Below are positions 42,622 through 51,466 of a stretch of DNA of 64,000 bases, piece after piece (positions within the stretch are counted from its first letter, which is position 1; every line of letters starts with the position of its first letter). Position numbers and translations under genes: made by a program. The notes under the pieces are model-generated. The model made no database searches. It had not been told where the DNA came from and saw nothing but the letters and a program-made list of their open reading frames with translations. The DNA is from CAYUPI01 sp964446585 (GTDB lineage: Bacteria > Verrucomicrobiota > Verrucomicrobiia > Limisphaerales > UBA8199). The stretch spans positions 1-64,000 of the forward strand of contig CAYUPI010000026.1 in NCBI GenBank assembly GCA_964446585.1. The letters are read 5' to 3'.

Positions 42622-43620
42622 CTATTTCGTGCCCGTTGGCAGAGATAACGATTCCGCTCCGGTGACGATTTCCAGTGCTGTAGCCTTGTCGGCGGTAGAA
42701 GCTTCGCCCTTCAAGATGCGCAAGGCAGCTTCGATGCCAAAGACGGCCAGTTGATCGGCGTGTTGCTCGGCGCTGGCCACGATGCGGCCGTCAGCGAGCA
42801 TGGGACGGATCGCACCGATGTTGTCAAAGCCGACCACCAGCACTTTGCCGGTTTTGCTCGCGGCTTGAATGGCCGCCACTGTGCCAAGGGCCATGCTGTC
42901 GTTGCAACAGAGAATGGCTTTGAGGTCCGCATGTTCGTTGAGGATCGCCGCAGCAACATTGTTCGCCTTGTCGATTTCCCAATAGCCGCTCTGAACGGTG
43001 ACGATATTGATGGCCGCCGCCTTCATGGCTTCCTCGAACCCCAGCCGTCGCTGTTGGCCATTGAAGGCGGTGGGAATTCCTTCTATGAGAGCCACTTTGT
43101 CCCCGCCCCGAAGATGCTTTGCCAGGGCCTCGCCGACGCGGCGAGCGCCGGCGCGGTTGTCAGGCCCGACAAAAGGAACCGATAGGCCCGCCTGCCGCGC
43201 AGCGTCCGCGTCGAGTTTGTTGTCGATATTCACTACCGTAATTCCCGAGTCTTGGGCACGTTTGAGAACGGTCACCAACGCCTTTGAATCGGCGGGTGCA
43301 ATGACAATGGCGTTGACGCGCCGGGCGATCATCTGTTCCACCAAACTTACTTGTTCGGCCAGATCGGTTTCGTTCTTAATTCCGTTGATGATCAACTCGT
43401 AGTCGGCGACGTGAGCGGCCTGATGTTTCTTTGCTCCTTCGGCCATGGTGCTGAAGAATTCGTTTGCGAGCGATTTCATCACGAGCGCAACCTTGGGCTT
43501 TGGCGCTCCGCCCTTGTTGTCGGATTTCCCGCAGCCGGCTGCGAGCAACGGCAGAATCAGCAGAGAGGCGGAGAGAGCTAAAATTCGGTCAAACCGGAAG
43601 AAGATAAGGGGGCATTTCAT
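42622..43620 (-). CDS. rbsB: Ribose-type ABC transporter substrate-binding lipoprotein
   Basis: 332 aa from ATG 43620; the in-frame extension to 43653 is not needed. Lipoprotein signal with acylated Cys30 (LLILPLLAAGC). Periplasmic binding protein type I fold: PKVALVMKSLANEFFSTMAEGAKKHQA, VIAPADSKALVTVLKRAQDSGITVVNIDNKLDADA, LIEGIPTAFNGQQRRLGFEEAM, ILCCNDSMALGTVAAIQ. These match RbsB-like proteins for ribose or related pentoses. First gene of the transport-hydrolase-kinase unit; the sulfatase gene upstream may be separate. Confidence 0.92.
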   Translation of the reverse strand: MKCPLIFFRFDRILALSASLLILPLLAAGCGKSDNKGGAPKPKVALVMKSLANEFFSTMAEGAKKHQAAHVADYELIINGIKNETDLAEQVSLVEQMIARRVNAIVIAPADSKALVTVLKRAQDSGITVVNIDNKLDADAARQAGLSVPFVGPDNRAGARRVGEALAKHLRGGDKVALIEGIPTAFNGQQRRLGFEEAMKAAAINIVTVQSGYWEIDKANNVAAAILNEHADLKAILCCNDSMALGTVAAIQAASKTGKVLVVGFDNIGAIRPMLADGRIVASAEQHADQLAVFGIEAALRILKGEASTADKATALEIVTGAESLSLPTGTK

Positions 43621-43687
43621 TGTGATCCTGTTGCCGGGCAAAAAGTATGGCACCGAGCTTCAGGGTCAATGTCAATCCAGTCCTCCT

Positions 43688-45118
43688 TCACTTCGGTTTC
43701 CGGTCCGCTCCGGGCCGGGCGGTGCGGAAGTAGGGGTACCGATCCCAGGGATCATCGTCGCTGGTAGCGCGAGGATCGGCCGTTTCGCGCATCCATTGTT
43801 CCAGTTCGGCCCGGAGCTTCTTCTTCACCGTAACGTAGGCTGAATCTTCCGCCAGGTTGTGCAATTCGTGCGGGTCTTTTACTACGTCGTAGAGCTCCTC
43901 CGCGTGCCGCTTACCGAAGCAAAGCTCAAACGCCTTGTCGATTCCGGGTTCATTCCGGTGCGCGAGAATGAACCTCTTCGTCGGGCCATCGTCGCAATCG
44001 CCGAATTCACGAGGCGGATCTTTGCCAACTTCCGGATCTCCAGCCGGCCAGCGCTCGGGGTGGAAATTGCGGATATAAAGAAACTGCTGCGTACGGATGG
44101 CGCGAGCGGGATAACCCACGCTGCCGGCGCGAACGTCGGCGTGGCGCTCGCGTTCGAGGAAGACGACGTTGCGCGATCCGCATTTTTCTGTGCCCGCCAG
44201 CAGGCCGAGGAAGCTTCGGCCAGTCATCTGAGGCGGTGGCTTTAATCCGGCGGCTTCGAGAAAGGTCGGCGCCAGGTTCATCAGGTTTATGAAATCGTCG
44301 CAGACCTGGCCGGCGCGAATGCGGGCCGGCCAACGCACTGCCAGCGGCTGCCGCGTGCCGCCGTCATAAAGGTTGGCCTTGCATCGGGGGAAAGGCCAGC
44401 CGTTGTCGCCCGTCATGAGCACGAGGGTGTTATCGAGTTTGCCGGCTTTTTGCAGCAGATTCAGCATCTCCCCCACTTCGCGATCGAAGCGCTCGGTCCG
44501 GGCATAGTAATCGAGGATGTCGTTGCGCGAGACTTCGCTGTCGGGCCACATCGGCGGCACGACTACGCTATTGGTGGTTAAGCCCGCTTTCGCGCCGCAC
44601 GCGAGATCATACGGGCGATGTGGATCATGGCTGGCGAACCAGAAGCAAAATGGTTTCTCCGCAGGCACGCTCTTTAAGAACGCTTCGAGAGTCTCAAATT
44701 TCGGTCCGCCGGGATTGCGCGTGTAACCGCCCGGCGCAAAATCGCCCGGGCCCCAGCCCTTGCGCATGCAGCCGACCGCGTAATTGGCTTGCTCCAGCAA
44801 GTCCACGTAATTCGGGTGCTTTTTGGGCAAAGTTCCCCAAAGGTTACCACCCTCGCCCAAGCGATGAGGATATTGGCCGGTCAGCATTGCGCCGCGCGAC
44901 GCCGTGCAACTTGGCGCGGCGCTGAAGCAATAATTGAAGAGCATCCCCTCCCGTGCCAACCGATCGAAGTTCGGTGTCCGGATCACGTTGTCTCCATACG
45001 CGCCCGCATGCGGCCACGACCAATCGTCCGCCAAACAGAACAGGATGTTCGGGCGCGAATCAGCGGCGCACGAAGCCGCTGCACCAGCCCACAGGAGGGC
45101 AAGGACAGGAAGGACCAT
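43688..45118 (-). CDS. Exported sulfatase (formylglycine type)
   Basis: 476 aa from ATG 45118 (MVLPVLALLWAGAAASCAA signal peptide); a longer frame to 45217 adds 33 unlikely residues. Metal-binding PNILFCLADDW (23-33) and the formylglycine site CTASRGAMLTGQYPHR with Cys71 are intact, so it depends on an anaerobic- or FGE-type maturase. Further on, TGDNGWPFPRCKANLYDGGTRQPLAVRWPARI carries active-site His/Lys equivalents of the S1 family. It removes sulfate esters, most likely from polysaccharides. A 68-nt gap separates it from the binding-protein gene. Confidence 0.92.
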   Translation of the reverse strand: MVLPVLALLWAGAAASCAADSRPNILFCLADDWSWPHAGAYGDNVIRTPNFDRLAREGMLFNYCFSAAPSCTASRGAMLTGQYPHRLGEGGNLWGTLPKKHPNYVDLLEQANYAVGCMRKGWGPGDFAPGGYTRNPGGPKFETLEAFLKSVPAEKPFCFWFASHDPHRPYDLACGAKAGLTTNSVVVPPMWPDSEVSRNDILDYYARTERFDREVGEMLNLLQKAGKLDNTLVLMTGDNGWPFPRCKANLYDGGTRQPLAVRWPARIRAGQVCDDFINLMNLAPTFLEAAGLKPPPQMTGRSFLGLLAGTEKCGSRNVVFLERERHADVRAGSVGYPARAIRTQQFLYIRNFHPERWPAGDPEVGKDPPREFGDCDDGPTKRFILAHRNEPGIDKAFELCFGKRHAEELYDVVKDPHELHNLAEDSAYVTVKKKLRAELEQWMRETADPRATSDDDPWDRYPYFRTARPGADRKPK

Positions 45119-45246
45119 GAGGATCCGTAAGGGACAAGTCCTGCCCAAGTTCACACACGGGTTTGCTGCGTTTAGGAATCTCGAGACTGGTACTTCGAAA
45201 AATAATTTTCGGTACATCGCAGGTCGTCATTGAGTGTGGGCGCTGT

Positions 45247-45383
45247 ACCCCCTCACCCCGGCCCTCTCCCTCTGGGAGAGGGGGAATCGCCGCCAGTCGG
45301 GCGACAAATCGAAGGGCGTTGATACATTCCGGCACTGCGCGCAGGAACTCCCTCTCCCTTGGGGAGAGGGCTGGGGTGAGGGG
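45247..45383. repeat. Dispersed palindromic repeat, copy 1
   Basis: Left arm CCCTCACCCCGGCCCTCTCC plus GGGAGAGGGGGAATCGCCG; right arm CCCTCTCCCTTGGGGAGAGG then CTGGGGTGAGGGG, so the outer ends are inverted repeats and each arm is itself a small hairpin. A second copy lies at 60104-60237. It occupies the gap between the oxidoreductase and sulfatase genes, outside coding sequence. Confidence 0.9.
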
Positions 45384-45440
45384 AAACTGACGCCCTACGG
45401 CCAACTGGTCGCGGCATGACGAAATTTCTTTGCCTCTTTA

Positions 45441-46793
45441 CTAAAGGCTCCATCCCTTCCGGTACGGCGGGTTGAGGAACTCATTGGCTTCGCGGGAGTT
45501 CTTAAAGCGAACCGCTTTTGTGTCCCATTCCAGCTTCGTTCCGGTGAGTTTGATGGCGATCACGCCCAGCATCGCGATTTCGGTCAGCGGACCGCCGTAA
45601 GAGAAATCCGAGCCGGCCTTGGTGCCGTTCCGAATCGCCTGCAGCCAATCCTGGTGATGCTCCTTGGCCCGGGGAATCGTCTTGGGCGGGCGTTGATAGG
45701 CGTCGGCCTGCGCCTGTGGAATGATGTGCACGTGCCCGGCGCCGTGCGAGCCATAGACAATTGTCCCCTTGTCGCCCATCACAACTGCGCCCGTATCGAT
45801 GTCCTTCTCGTCCGCTTCCAGTTCGGTCGGGCGAGGGATCTTTTCGGTGCCGCTGTACCAGTGAAGAGTCACCGGCCCGCGCTTGGCGTTGGCGGGGAAT
45901 TGGTAAGTAATAATTTCACCCTTGGGAAAAGCATCTCCCTGAGTCTTGAAGTCATAATCTTTGACTTTCGCCAGGATAGTTGTGGGGGCGCCCAGGTCCA
46001 AAGCCCAGAACACGGGATCGACCACGTGACAGGTCCAGTCGCCGACTGTCCCATTGCCGAAAGGGACCCAGCCGCGCCAGGAGGCGGGCAGATAGGCCGG
46101 ATGGTAGGGGCGGTGCTGAGCGGGTCCGAGCCAGAGGTCCCAATCGAGGGTTGCTGGAACTGGATGGTGCTCGCTCAGTTTTGGGAGTTGGTCGATGCCT
46201 GAATTGACGGCATTGCAGCCGCAGTGAATGGTATGAACCTTGCCGATGGCCCCGTCCGAAATCCACTCGCAGAAGACGCGAATCGTTTCGAACGAATGAC
46301 CCTGATTGCCGAGCTGGGTGACGACCTTGTGTTTCTGCGCCGCCTTCATCAATTCGCGGACTTCGTGAACGGAGTGAGCGAGCGGCTTCTCGCAATAAAC
46401 ATGTTTACGCCGCTTGATGGCGGCCATCGCGACGACGGCGTGGCAGTGGTCCGGAGTGGCCACCGTCACGGCATCGATTTGCTTTTCCATCGCATCGAAC
46501 ATTTTCCGAAAATCGGTGAAGCGCTTCGCGTCGGGAAACTTCTGGAATGATTTTGCCGCGCGGTCAGAGTCAACGTCGCACAGCGCCACGATATTGCTAT
46601 TTCGTGCAACCTCATTGATATCACTTTCCCCCATGCCCCCGCAGCCGATGCCGGCGATGTTGATTCTCTCGCTGGGTGGAACCTGGCCGCTGCCTGCGAT
46701 TACGTGGCGCGGAACGATGGTGAACGCGGCAACGGCTGTGCCCGCCGTGCGCACGAAGGCGCGGCGAGTCAGGGTGCCTGATTGCTTTTTCAT
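45441..46793 (-). CDS. Tat-exported Gfo/Idh/MocA family oxidoreductase
   Basis: 450 aa. Twin-arginine signal TRRAFVRTAGTAVAAFTIV (9-27). Dinucleotide-binding INIAGIGCGGMGESD (45-59) and the family EKP motif in KHVYCEKPLAHSVHE (about 130-144) are intact. The rest (DLWLGPAQHRPYHPAY, GWVPFGNGTVGDWTCHVVD) is typical of the long planctomycete/verrucomicrobial subfamily, which often acts on sugars or cyclitols. It leads the leftward cluster with a repeat between it and the sulfatase, so co-transcription is uncertain. Substrate unknown. Confidence 0.92.
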   Translation of the reverse strand: MKKQSGTLTRRAFVRTAGTAVAAFTIVPRHVIAGSGQVPPSERINIAGIGCGGMGESDINEVARNSNIVALCDVDSDRAAKSFQKFPDAKRFTDFRKMFDAMEKQIDAVTVATPDHCHAVVAMAAIKRRKHVYCEKPLAHSVHEVRELMKAAQKHKVVTQLGNQGHSFETIRVFCEWISDGAIGKVHTIHCGCNAVNSGIDQLPKLSEHHPVPATLDWDLWLGPAQHRPYHPAYLPASWRGWVPFGNGTVGDWTCHVVDPVFWALDLGAPTTILAKVKDYDFKTQGDAFPKGEIITYQFPANAKRGPVTLHWYSGTEKIPRPTELEADEKDIDTGAVVMGDKGTIVYGSHGAGHVHIIPQAQADAYQRPPKTIPRAKEHHQDWLQAIRNGTKAGSDFSYGGPLTEIAMLGVIAIKLTGTKLEWDTKAVRFKNSREANEFLNPPYRKGWSL

Positions 46794-47011
46794 GCTAGCC
46801 TCTCATTGTTTGATAGACTTGGTGGCTTCAGAGCCCGAACTGATCGCGGCAGTGCGTCTGCCGGCAGCAGAGTAAGCCTGTATCGATCTCGGGGTCAAGG
46901 AGCCCGATTTGGGGGTCCAAACCCGCTACACCGCTACGAACCGCTTGAATTTGGGGTTACGAGGGGTAGCACCCGCTACGCGAGCCGCTACCGGACGCTA
47001 CAGCACGTTGC

Positions 47012-47458
47012 TCAATGCAAGGAGGCGTTTAGTCGCTCCGGTTGACTCCCGTCACGTTGGCTCCAGGCTCCGGCAAACGACGCGGCTACCATCGCGGCAA
47101 GATTCACGGCCGAGTCCAAAGCGATTACGCGCACTGAGAGAGACTGAGATAGGCAGTGAACGGCCATCCCTATCGTCAGCAGCAGCCACACAAGCAGGGC
47201 GGCCAATACGGAGGCGGCTGTCGAAGAGCGAGCGCGGCTTGCCGAATACGCTATGATCGCGACGCCCATTGGCACGGTCAGGACCGCCCATAGAAACCAA
47301 ACTTCGGCTGTCCAAGGCAACGGCCGCCTAATCGCCGCGACGGCCTGTTCCCACTCGCGGCGCATGAAAGCAAACCAAGCCAGGCCCCAAACAAGGTTGT
47401 AAACCAGTGTCCACAGTGCACCGCTGGCAACAATGCGCCGCCACTTGATGCTGCTCAT
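47012..47458 (-). CDS. Small polytopic membrane protein, unknown
   Basis: 148 aa with four TM helices (ALWTLVYNLVWGLAWFAFM, VWFLWAVLTVPMGVAIIAY, ASVLAALLVWLLLTIGMAV, SAVNLAAMVAASFAGAW). The start ATG at 47458 gives a short basic lead. No family recognised. It is isolated: 218 nt with CCGCTAC-rich non-coding sequence separate it from the oxidoreductase gene, and a hairpin and divergent gene lie on the other side. Confidence 0.6.
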   Translation of the reverse strand: MSSIKWRRIVASGALWTLVYNLVWGLAWFAFMRREWEQAVAAIRRPLPWTAEVWFLWAVLTVPMGVAIIAYSASRARSSTAASVLAALLVWLLLTIGMAVHCLSQSLSVRVIALDSAVNLAAMVAASFAGAWSQRDGSQPERLNASLH

Positions 47459-47607
47459 TTGGTATGATGTTTAGCGATCGACACCAACGTGCACAACTGA
47501 CTTTTGTGAGGCGAGTAACACGAATCGGACTGAATCGGACGGATCCGACGAGTTGACGAATCGGCGAGGCGTGTGGCAGGTGGCAGTACAAACGTGACCT
47601 AAAAAAA

Positions 47608-47644
47608 TAATGGGCTTTTTTCAGCAGAGTGCCATTATTTTGCC
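47608..47644. promoter_or_regulatory. AAAATAATGG inverted repeat upstream of the Ser/Gly-rich gene
   Basis: AAAATAATGG and CCATTATTTT, 10-nt perfect arms about 18 nt apart, end 12 nt before ATG 47656. The loop contains a T-run. It could be an operator, or a terminator for neither neighbour in good orientation; operator is my preference because of its closeness to the start. Confidence 0.45.
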
Positions 47645-47655
47645 AGGCTCAGATC

Positions 47656-48714
47656 ATGAACCTGCGAAACTGCGCAATGAGTTGGTGCCTGGCAATGGTA
47701 TTGCTGGGCGCCGGCCTGCCTGACGCCAACGGCGCATCTGGTTACAGCCACAGCGGACACAGCTATTCTTCGCATTCGAGCTCATCTCATAGCTCCAGTT
47801 ACGGAAGCGGCCGGAGTTCAGGCGCTGGCAGTCGCAGTTCCGGCGGCGGCGGCAGCAAGTCATTCAGTTCCGGTAGCGGCAAGAATTATAGCTCCGGGTC
47901 AAACTGGAATAGCAACAACCGAAAGGGCTACAGTTCCTCGAAGAGCTATAGCTCAGATAGCGGCAAGACGTTCAAGTCCTCGTCGCCTCGGGAAAACGCG
48001 CCCGCCAGTGCCGGCGCGGCGCGTCAGACGAGGCAGGATTCCAGTTCGAGCGGTTTTTCGTTCGACACCGCCGCAGCTCGCGCGCGGAAGGAAGAAGCCA
48101 GCAAGTCGAAGTTTACGGAGTTCAAACAGTCGCAGACGCAACCGCAGCGTTCTGGCGATACGATTGCGCGGCCCGACGCGTCTTCCTACCGGGGACAGCC
48201 GCCGCCAATCGCGCCTTCGAGGGGCGGTTCATATCGGCGCACAGTTTATGTACCGGATGAGGTGACGATTTCTACGCGGCCAATTCGGATTTACAATGTG
48301 TACAACTCGTACCGCTGGCGTCCGTGGATAACGTACAACGACCCTTACAGCAGCTTGTTTTGGTGGTGGCTGCTGGATCGCACGATCGAAGACCGGGCCT
48401 GGTGGGCGTACCATCACCGGTATGACATGGACCCGGCCCGCTACGAAGCCCTTATGGCAACCGACGCGCAACTGCAGGCCCGTGTGGCGCAACTCGAAGC
48501 CCAGCAGGCCGCCCGCGACCCGAACTACGTTCCGTCCGGCCTCGAGGGCCGCGATCTAATGTATTCGGATCAGTATGTGTCGCGCTCGTATCGCAATCGC
48601 CCGACCGCATTCGGCCGAATCGCCTTCTGGGTTTTCGGCGTCCCCACAGCCTGCGGGCTGTGCGCCTTTTTCATCTGGCTGATTTGGTTCAAACGCTGGC
48701 AAACCGCAACCTGA
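47656..48714 (+). CDS. Ser/Gly-rich exported protein with C-terminal TM anchor
   Basis: 352 aa from ATG 47656. Signal peptide about 1-26 (SWCLAMVLLGAGLPDANG). Residues 27-190 are a low-complexity Ser/Gly/His/Tyr stretch (SYSSHSSSSHSSSYGSG and similar). Then an aromatic domain: YNVYNSYRWRPWITYNDPYSSLFWWWLLDRTIEDRAWWAYHH, a short coiled coil (LQARVAQLEAQQAARD) and a TM helix near 325-347. It leads a three-gene unit with DUF350 and DUF2491-like genes, an arrangement recalling the E. coli yjfIJKL envelope locus. No named family for this protein. Confidence 0.65.
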   Translation: MNLRNCAMSWCLAMVLLGAGLPDANGASGYSHSGHSYSSHSSSSHSSSYGSGRSSGAGSRSSGGGGSKSFSSGSGKNYSSGSNWNSNNRKGYSSSKSYSSDSGKTFKSSSPRENAPASAGAARQTRQDSSSSGFSFDTAAARARKEEASKSKFTEFKQSQTQPQRSGDTIARPDASSYRGQPPPIAPSRGGSYRRTVYVPDEVTISTRPIRIYNVYNSYRWRPWITYNDPYSSLFWWWLLDRTIEDRAWWAYHHRYDMDPARYEALMATDAQLQARVAQLEAQQAARDPNYVPSGLEGRDLMYSDQYVSRSYRNRPTAFGRIAFWVFGVPTACGLCAFFIWLIWFKRWQTAT

Positions 48715-48734
48715 CCCTACAAAAAAACAACCCT

Positions 48735-48974
48735 ATGGAATTCCACCTGCCTGAATACTTCTTTGGCGACCTGGTCGCAACCATCGCATTTGGGATCGTC
48801 GCGATCCTTCTCATTATCCTTGGGTATGTCGCCTTTGACAGATTGACGCCGAAATTGGACTTCGATGATTTGCTGAACAAGGGGAACGTAGCGCTGGCGA
48901 TTGTCATCGGCAGTTTCATGCTGGGCTTGTGCTACGTGATTGGGCGCGTGGTTTCAGCAGTGGTGGGGGGGTGA
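48735..48974 (+). CDS. DUF350 membrane protein (YjfL half-size)
   Basis: 79 aa from ATG 48735. Two TM helices: TIAFGIVAILLIILGYVAF (16-34) and the conserved DUF350 segment LLNKGNVALAIVIGSFMLGLCYVIG (46-70), with the Asn typical of the family. It starts 20 nt after the Ser/Gly-rich gene. DUF350 proteins usually have two such units (about 130 aa); this one has a single unit. Role unknown, linked to envelope stress loci by gene context in enterobacteria. Confidence 0.75.
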   Translation: MEFHLPEYFFGDLVATIAFGIVAILLIILGYVAFDRLTPKLDFDDLLNKGNVALAIVIGSFMLGLCYVIGRVVSAVVGG

Positions 48975-49043
48975 GGCCGGGCAATCGTTGAATCGTGGAG
49001 CAGTAGGAACCATGAAGGGACACGAATAGACTTATTAGCACCA

Positions 49044-49718
49044 ATGGAGACACAGAAGGGAAAAACGCTTTGGGAAATGCTGCAGGAGCGGCTTCGCGGC
49101 GCCGGCAACGGGGCAGGCATCGCATTCGAGAACCCGCTGGATCTGCGCATCGGCTCAGGGGTGGTCGTTCCAGCCGCGAACGGGCCGGAGCTTTCGTCTT
49201 ATGATTTTACGGTCGAGGAAATCCGGGAATACACCCGTCGACTTGGTGGTCGGGATTTTGTATTTACGGATTACGTCCTGCGCAGCGTGAACACGAAATC
49301 GTTCGATGCCGATCAGCGGATTGAGGTCCGGCTTCGAGTTGTGCCGAACGAGGCCGGAGCGCGCGATTCGCTTCTGCTGCGGCTTGAGGACGAGTTTGCT
49401 TTCGCCGAGGACTTCCTTGGCGTGCTAAAGGACGATACGGGTATCTTCGAGGTGACCGACGACAAATCCGGCGCGTCGACGACGTTCTCCCGCATCAATG
49501 ATTTGCGCGAATCGTATCAGGCGGCGGTACTGCTGGTATCGCAGACAACTCCTGAAGGCAAGGCCTCGAAGACTGCGCCGTTGAAACTTGAGTATTGGGA
49601 TTATTGGCGCGACGCCGAATTGGGGAACGGGAAATCGGCGAAGGAATTCCTGTTCGCCGAGATGAATTCGGATACGGGCTGGTTTCAGCTCTGGCGGGGC
49701 AGGGAGTTTTTTTCCTGA
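49044..49718 (+). CDS. DUF2491-like (YjfK-like) cytoplasmic protein
   Basis: 224 aa. No signal or TM. Blocks resembling DUF2491: NPLDLRIGSGVVVPA, SYDFTVEEIREYTRRLGGRDFVFTDYVLR, RLRVVPNEAGARDSLLLRLEDEFAF and the closing KEFLFAEMNSDTGWFQLWRGREF. In E. coli yjfK lies next to the DUF350 gene yjfL, the same pairing as here, which supports the call. It is convergent with the DegP/Q gene, 6 nt apart. Confidence 0.65.
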   Translation: METQKGKTLWEMLQERLRGAGNGAGIAFENPLDLRIGSGVVVPAANGPELSSYDFTVEEIREYTRRLGGRDFVFTDYVLRSVNTKSFDADQRIEVRLRVVPNEAGARDSLLLRLEDEFAFAEDFLGVLKDDTGIFEVTDDKSGASTTFSRINDLRESYQAAVLLVSQTTPEGKASKTAPLKLEYWDYWRDAELGNGKSAKEFLFAEMNSDTGWFQLWRGREFFS

Positions 49719-49724
49719 TCCCGG

Positions 49725-51269
49725 CTACCGCCGCTTTTTATTATTCACAGGCACATAACGGATGCCGCCAGGTCCCCCGTCACCATTGCTCCAGACGCGC
49801 AGCAGGACGCTGTCGCCCTTGGCTCTCTCACTCAACGTCACAGCGTCTTGAGCGTTTCGCACCGGCTGCCGATCTATTTCCAAAATCACATCGCCTGGCT
49901 GCAAACCGGCCTTGGCAGCATTCGAATCCTGCTCCACGTTGCTGACCAATGCCCCGCGGACATTGTTGGGGATTCCCAATTGGCGGCGCGTGCGCGTGTC
50001 TATGTCAGTCACTTCGACGCCGTCGAGTCCGTCGATGCTGGTATGGCTGCGATCGGGCTGCGGGTTGCGGAGGCGGCTGGCCTCGCCCTCCTCGGGCTTT
50101 TCTGTCAAGCTGGCAGCCAGCGTCTTTTCCATAGGTGCCTTTCCAGGTTCGGTGCGCAGAATTCGAAGCGTAACTCTTGAGCCCGGAGCAGTCTGAGAGA
50201 TGAACAGCACCAGGGTGCGCGGATCAGTCATTTTCTTGCCGTTAATCTCGACTATGACGTCGCCATTCTTCAAACCCGCTTTGTCTGCGGGAGTGTTGGG
50301 TTCGACTTCTCCCACCATGACGCCGCTGCTGTCATCCGGCAGGTGAAATGCCTTTGCGAGATCCATCGTGAGTGGCTGTGGAAAAATGCCCAAAAACCCG
50401 CGGGTGACCCGGCCGTCACGCGTCAGGTGTTCCATGACGTAACGAGCCATGTTAATGGGCACGGCAAAGCCGATGCCCTGGTAACCGCCCGTGCGGCTAT
50501 AAATCCAGGTATTGATGCCTACCAATCGGCCTTCGGCATCAGCCAGCGCGCCGCCCGAGTTGCCGGGATTGATCGCGGCATCGGTTTGAATGAAGTTCTC
50601 GTAGCCGGGAATGCCGAATCCGCCGCGACCCGTCGCGCTCACGATTCCGCGCGTCACCGTCTGTCCGACGGCAAACGGATTGCCGATCGCCAGCACAGCA
50701 TCGCCGACCTCCAGTTTATCGCTGTCGCCTACGACGGCGGCGGGCAGGCCTTTGGCCTCGATCTTCAGGACCGCCACGTCTGTGGCTGGATCGGCGCCGA
50801 TGATTCTTGCGTCATATTCCTTTTCGCCTGAAGCCAGCGCGACTTTGACTTTATCTGCACCCTCAATCACATGGTTCGCGGTGAGGATGTAGCCGTCCGA
50901 CGTCACGATAATTCCTGAGCCGAGGCTTTGTGCCTTCCGCTCGCGCGGCTGGAGCTGGTCGCCGAAAAAGTGGCGGAAGAGCGGGCTGTCAAAGAATGGG
51001 TCAGGCGTTGCGCGCTCGCGGATTGTCATTGTGGAATAAATGTTCACGACGCTGGGAGCGATTTTCTTGATTACGGGAGCGAGACTGGTTGCAGTCTTGA
51101 TTTCGGCACGTAAGGGCTCTTCCTTCAGGTTCAATTTGGGCGGCGGATTGGCAGTAGAATCACCTGCCGCAAACGCTGCTGCTCCCGGCGGCCCAAATAC
51201 TACCGCCAGCAGGAGCGCCGTCGTCCGCGTCCCTGCCAAAAAGGAACTCTTCCCTGGCTTTTCGCTCAT
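49725..51269 (-). CDS. DegP/DegQ-type serine protease with two PDZ domains
   Basis: 514 aa from ATG 51269 (GGAAGCGAGAAC upstream); the longer frame to 51482 is not real. Signal peptide about 13-35. Trypsin-like domain with the triad His133 (TANHV), Asp164 (PATDVAVLKI) and Ser238 (NPGNSGGAL). PDZ1 at about 300-390 (GFLGIFPQPL, GVMVGEVEPNTPADKAGLKNGDVI) and PDZ2 at about 425-510 (GALVSNVEQDSNAAKAGLQPGDVI). It degrades or refolds damaged exported proteins. A 90-residue insert with LxxEP-like linker precedes PDZ2. It is divergent from the DUF1592 gene. Confidence 0.95.
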   Translation of the reverse strand: MSEKPGKSSFLAGTRTTALLLAVVFGPPGAAAFAAGDSTANPPPKLNLKEEPLRAEIKTATSLAPVIKKIAPSVVNIYSTMTIRERATPDPFFDSPLFRHFFGDQLQPRERKAQSLGSGIIVTSDGYILTANHVIEGADKVKVALASGEKEYDARIIGADPATDVAVLKIEAKGLPAAVVGDSDKLEVGDAVLAIGNPFAVGQTVTRGIVSATGRGGFGIPGYENFIQTDAAINPGNSGGALADAEGRLVGINTWIYSRTGGYQGIGFAVPINMARYVMEHLTRDGRVTRGFLGIFPQPLTMDLAKAFHLPDDSSGVMVGEVEPNTPADKAGLKNGDVIVEINGKKMTDPRTLVLFISQTAPGSRVTLRILRTEPGKAPMEKTLAASLTEKPEEGEASRLRNPQPDRSHTSIDGLDGVEVTDIDTRTRRQLGIPNNVRGALVSNVEQDSNAAKAGLQPGDVILEIDRQPVRNAQDAVTLSERAKGDSVLLRVWSNGDGGPGGIRYVPVNNKKRR

Positions 51270-51466
51270 AATGTTCTCGCTTCCAATTTGGCCAGTCATT
51301 GAGAAAAATACAAAAACAAAACGCTGGAACTCATCCGTCCATCCATCCGTACCGTAAATTCCCACTGAAACACGCTTCGTCAAAATATGGGGGAAGGAAG
51401 CGCCTTGCCGCAGTCGAGCATTATCGTATCTTGACGACTGAAGGTTTGCGTAACTGCGAACTTCAG

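Noticed and set aside
46794..47011. CCGCTAC-rich stretch as a repeat array
   Set aside because: The word recurs about five times in 80 nt but with irregular spacing and no clear unit. Left as unassigned intergenic sequence.
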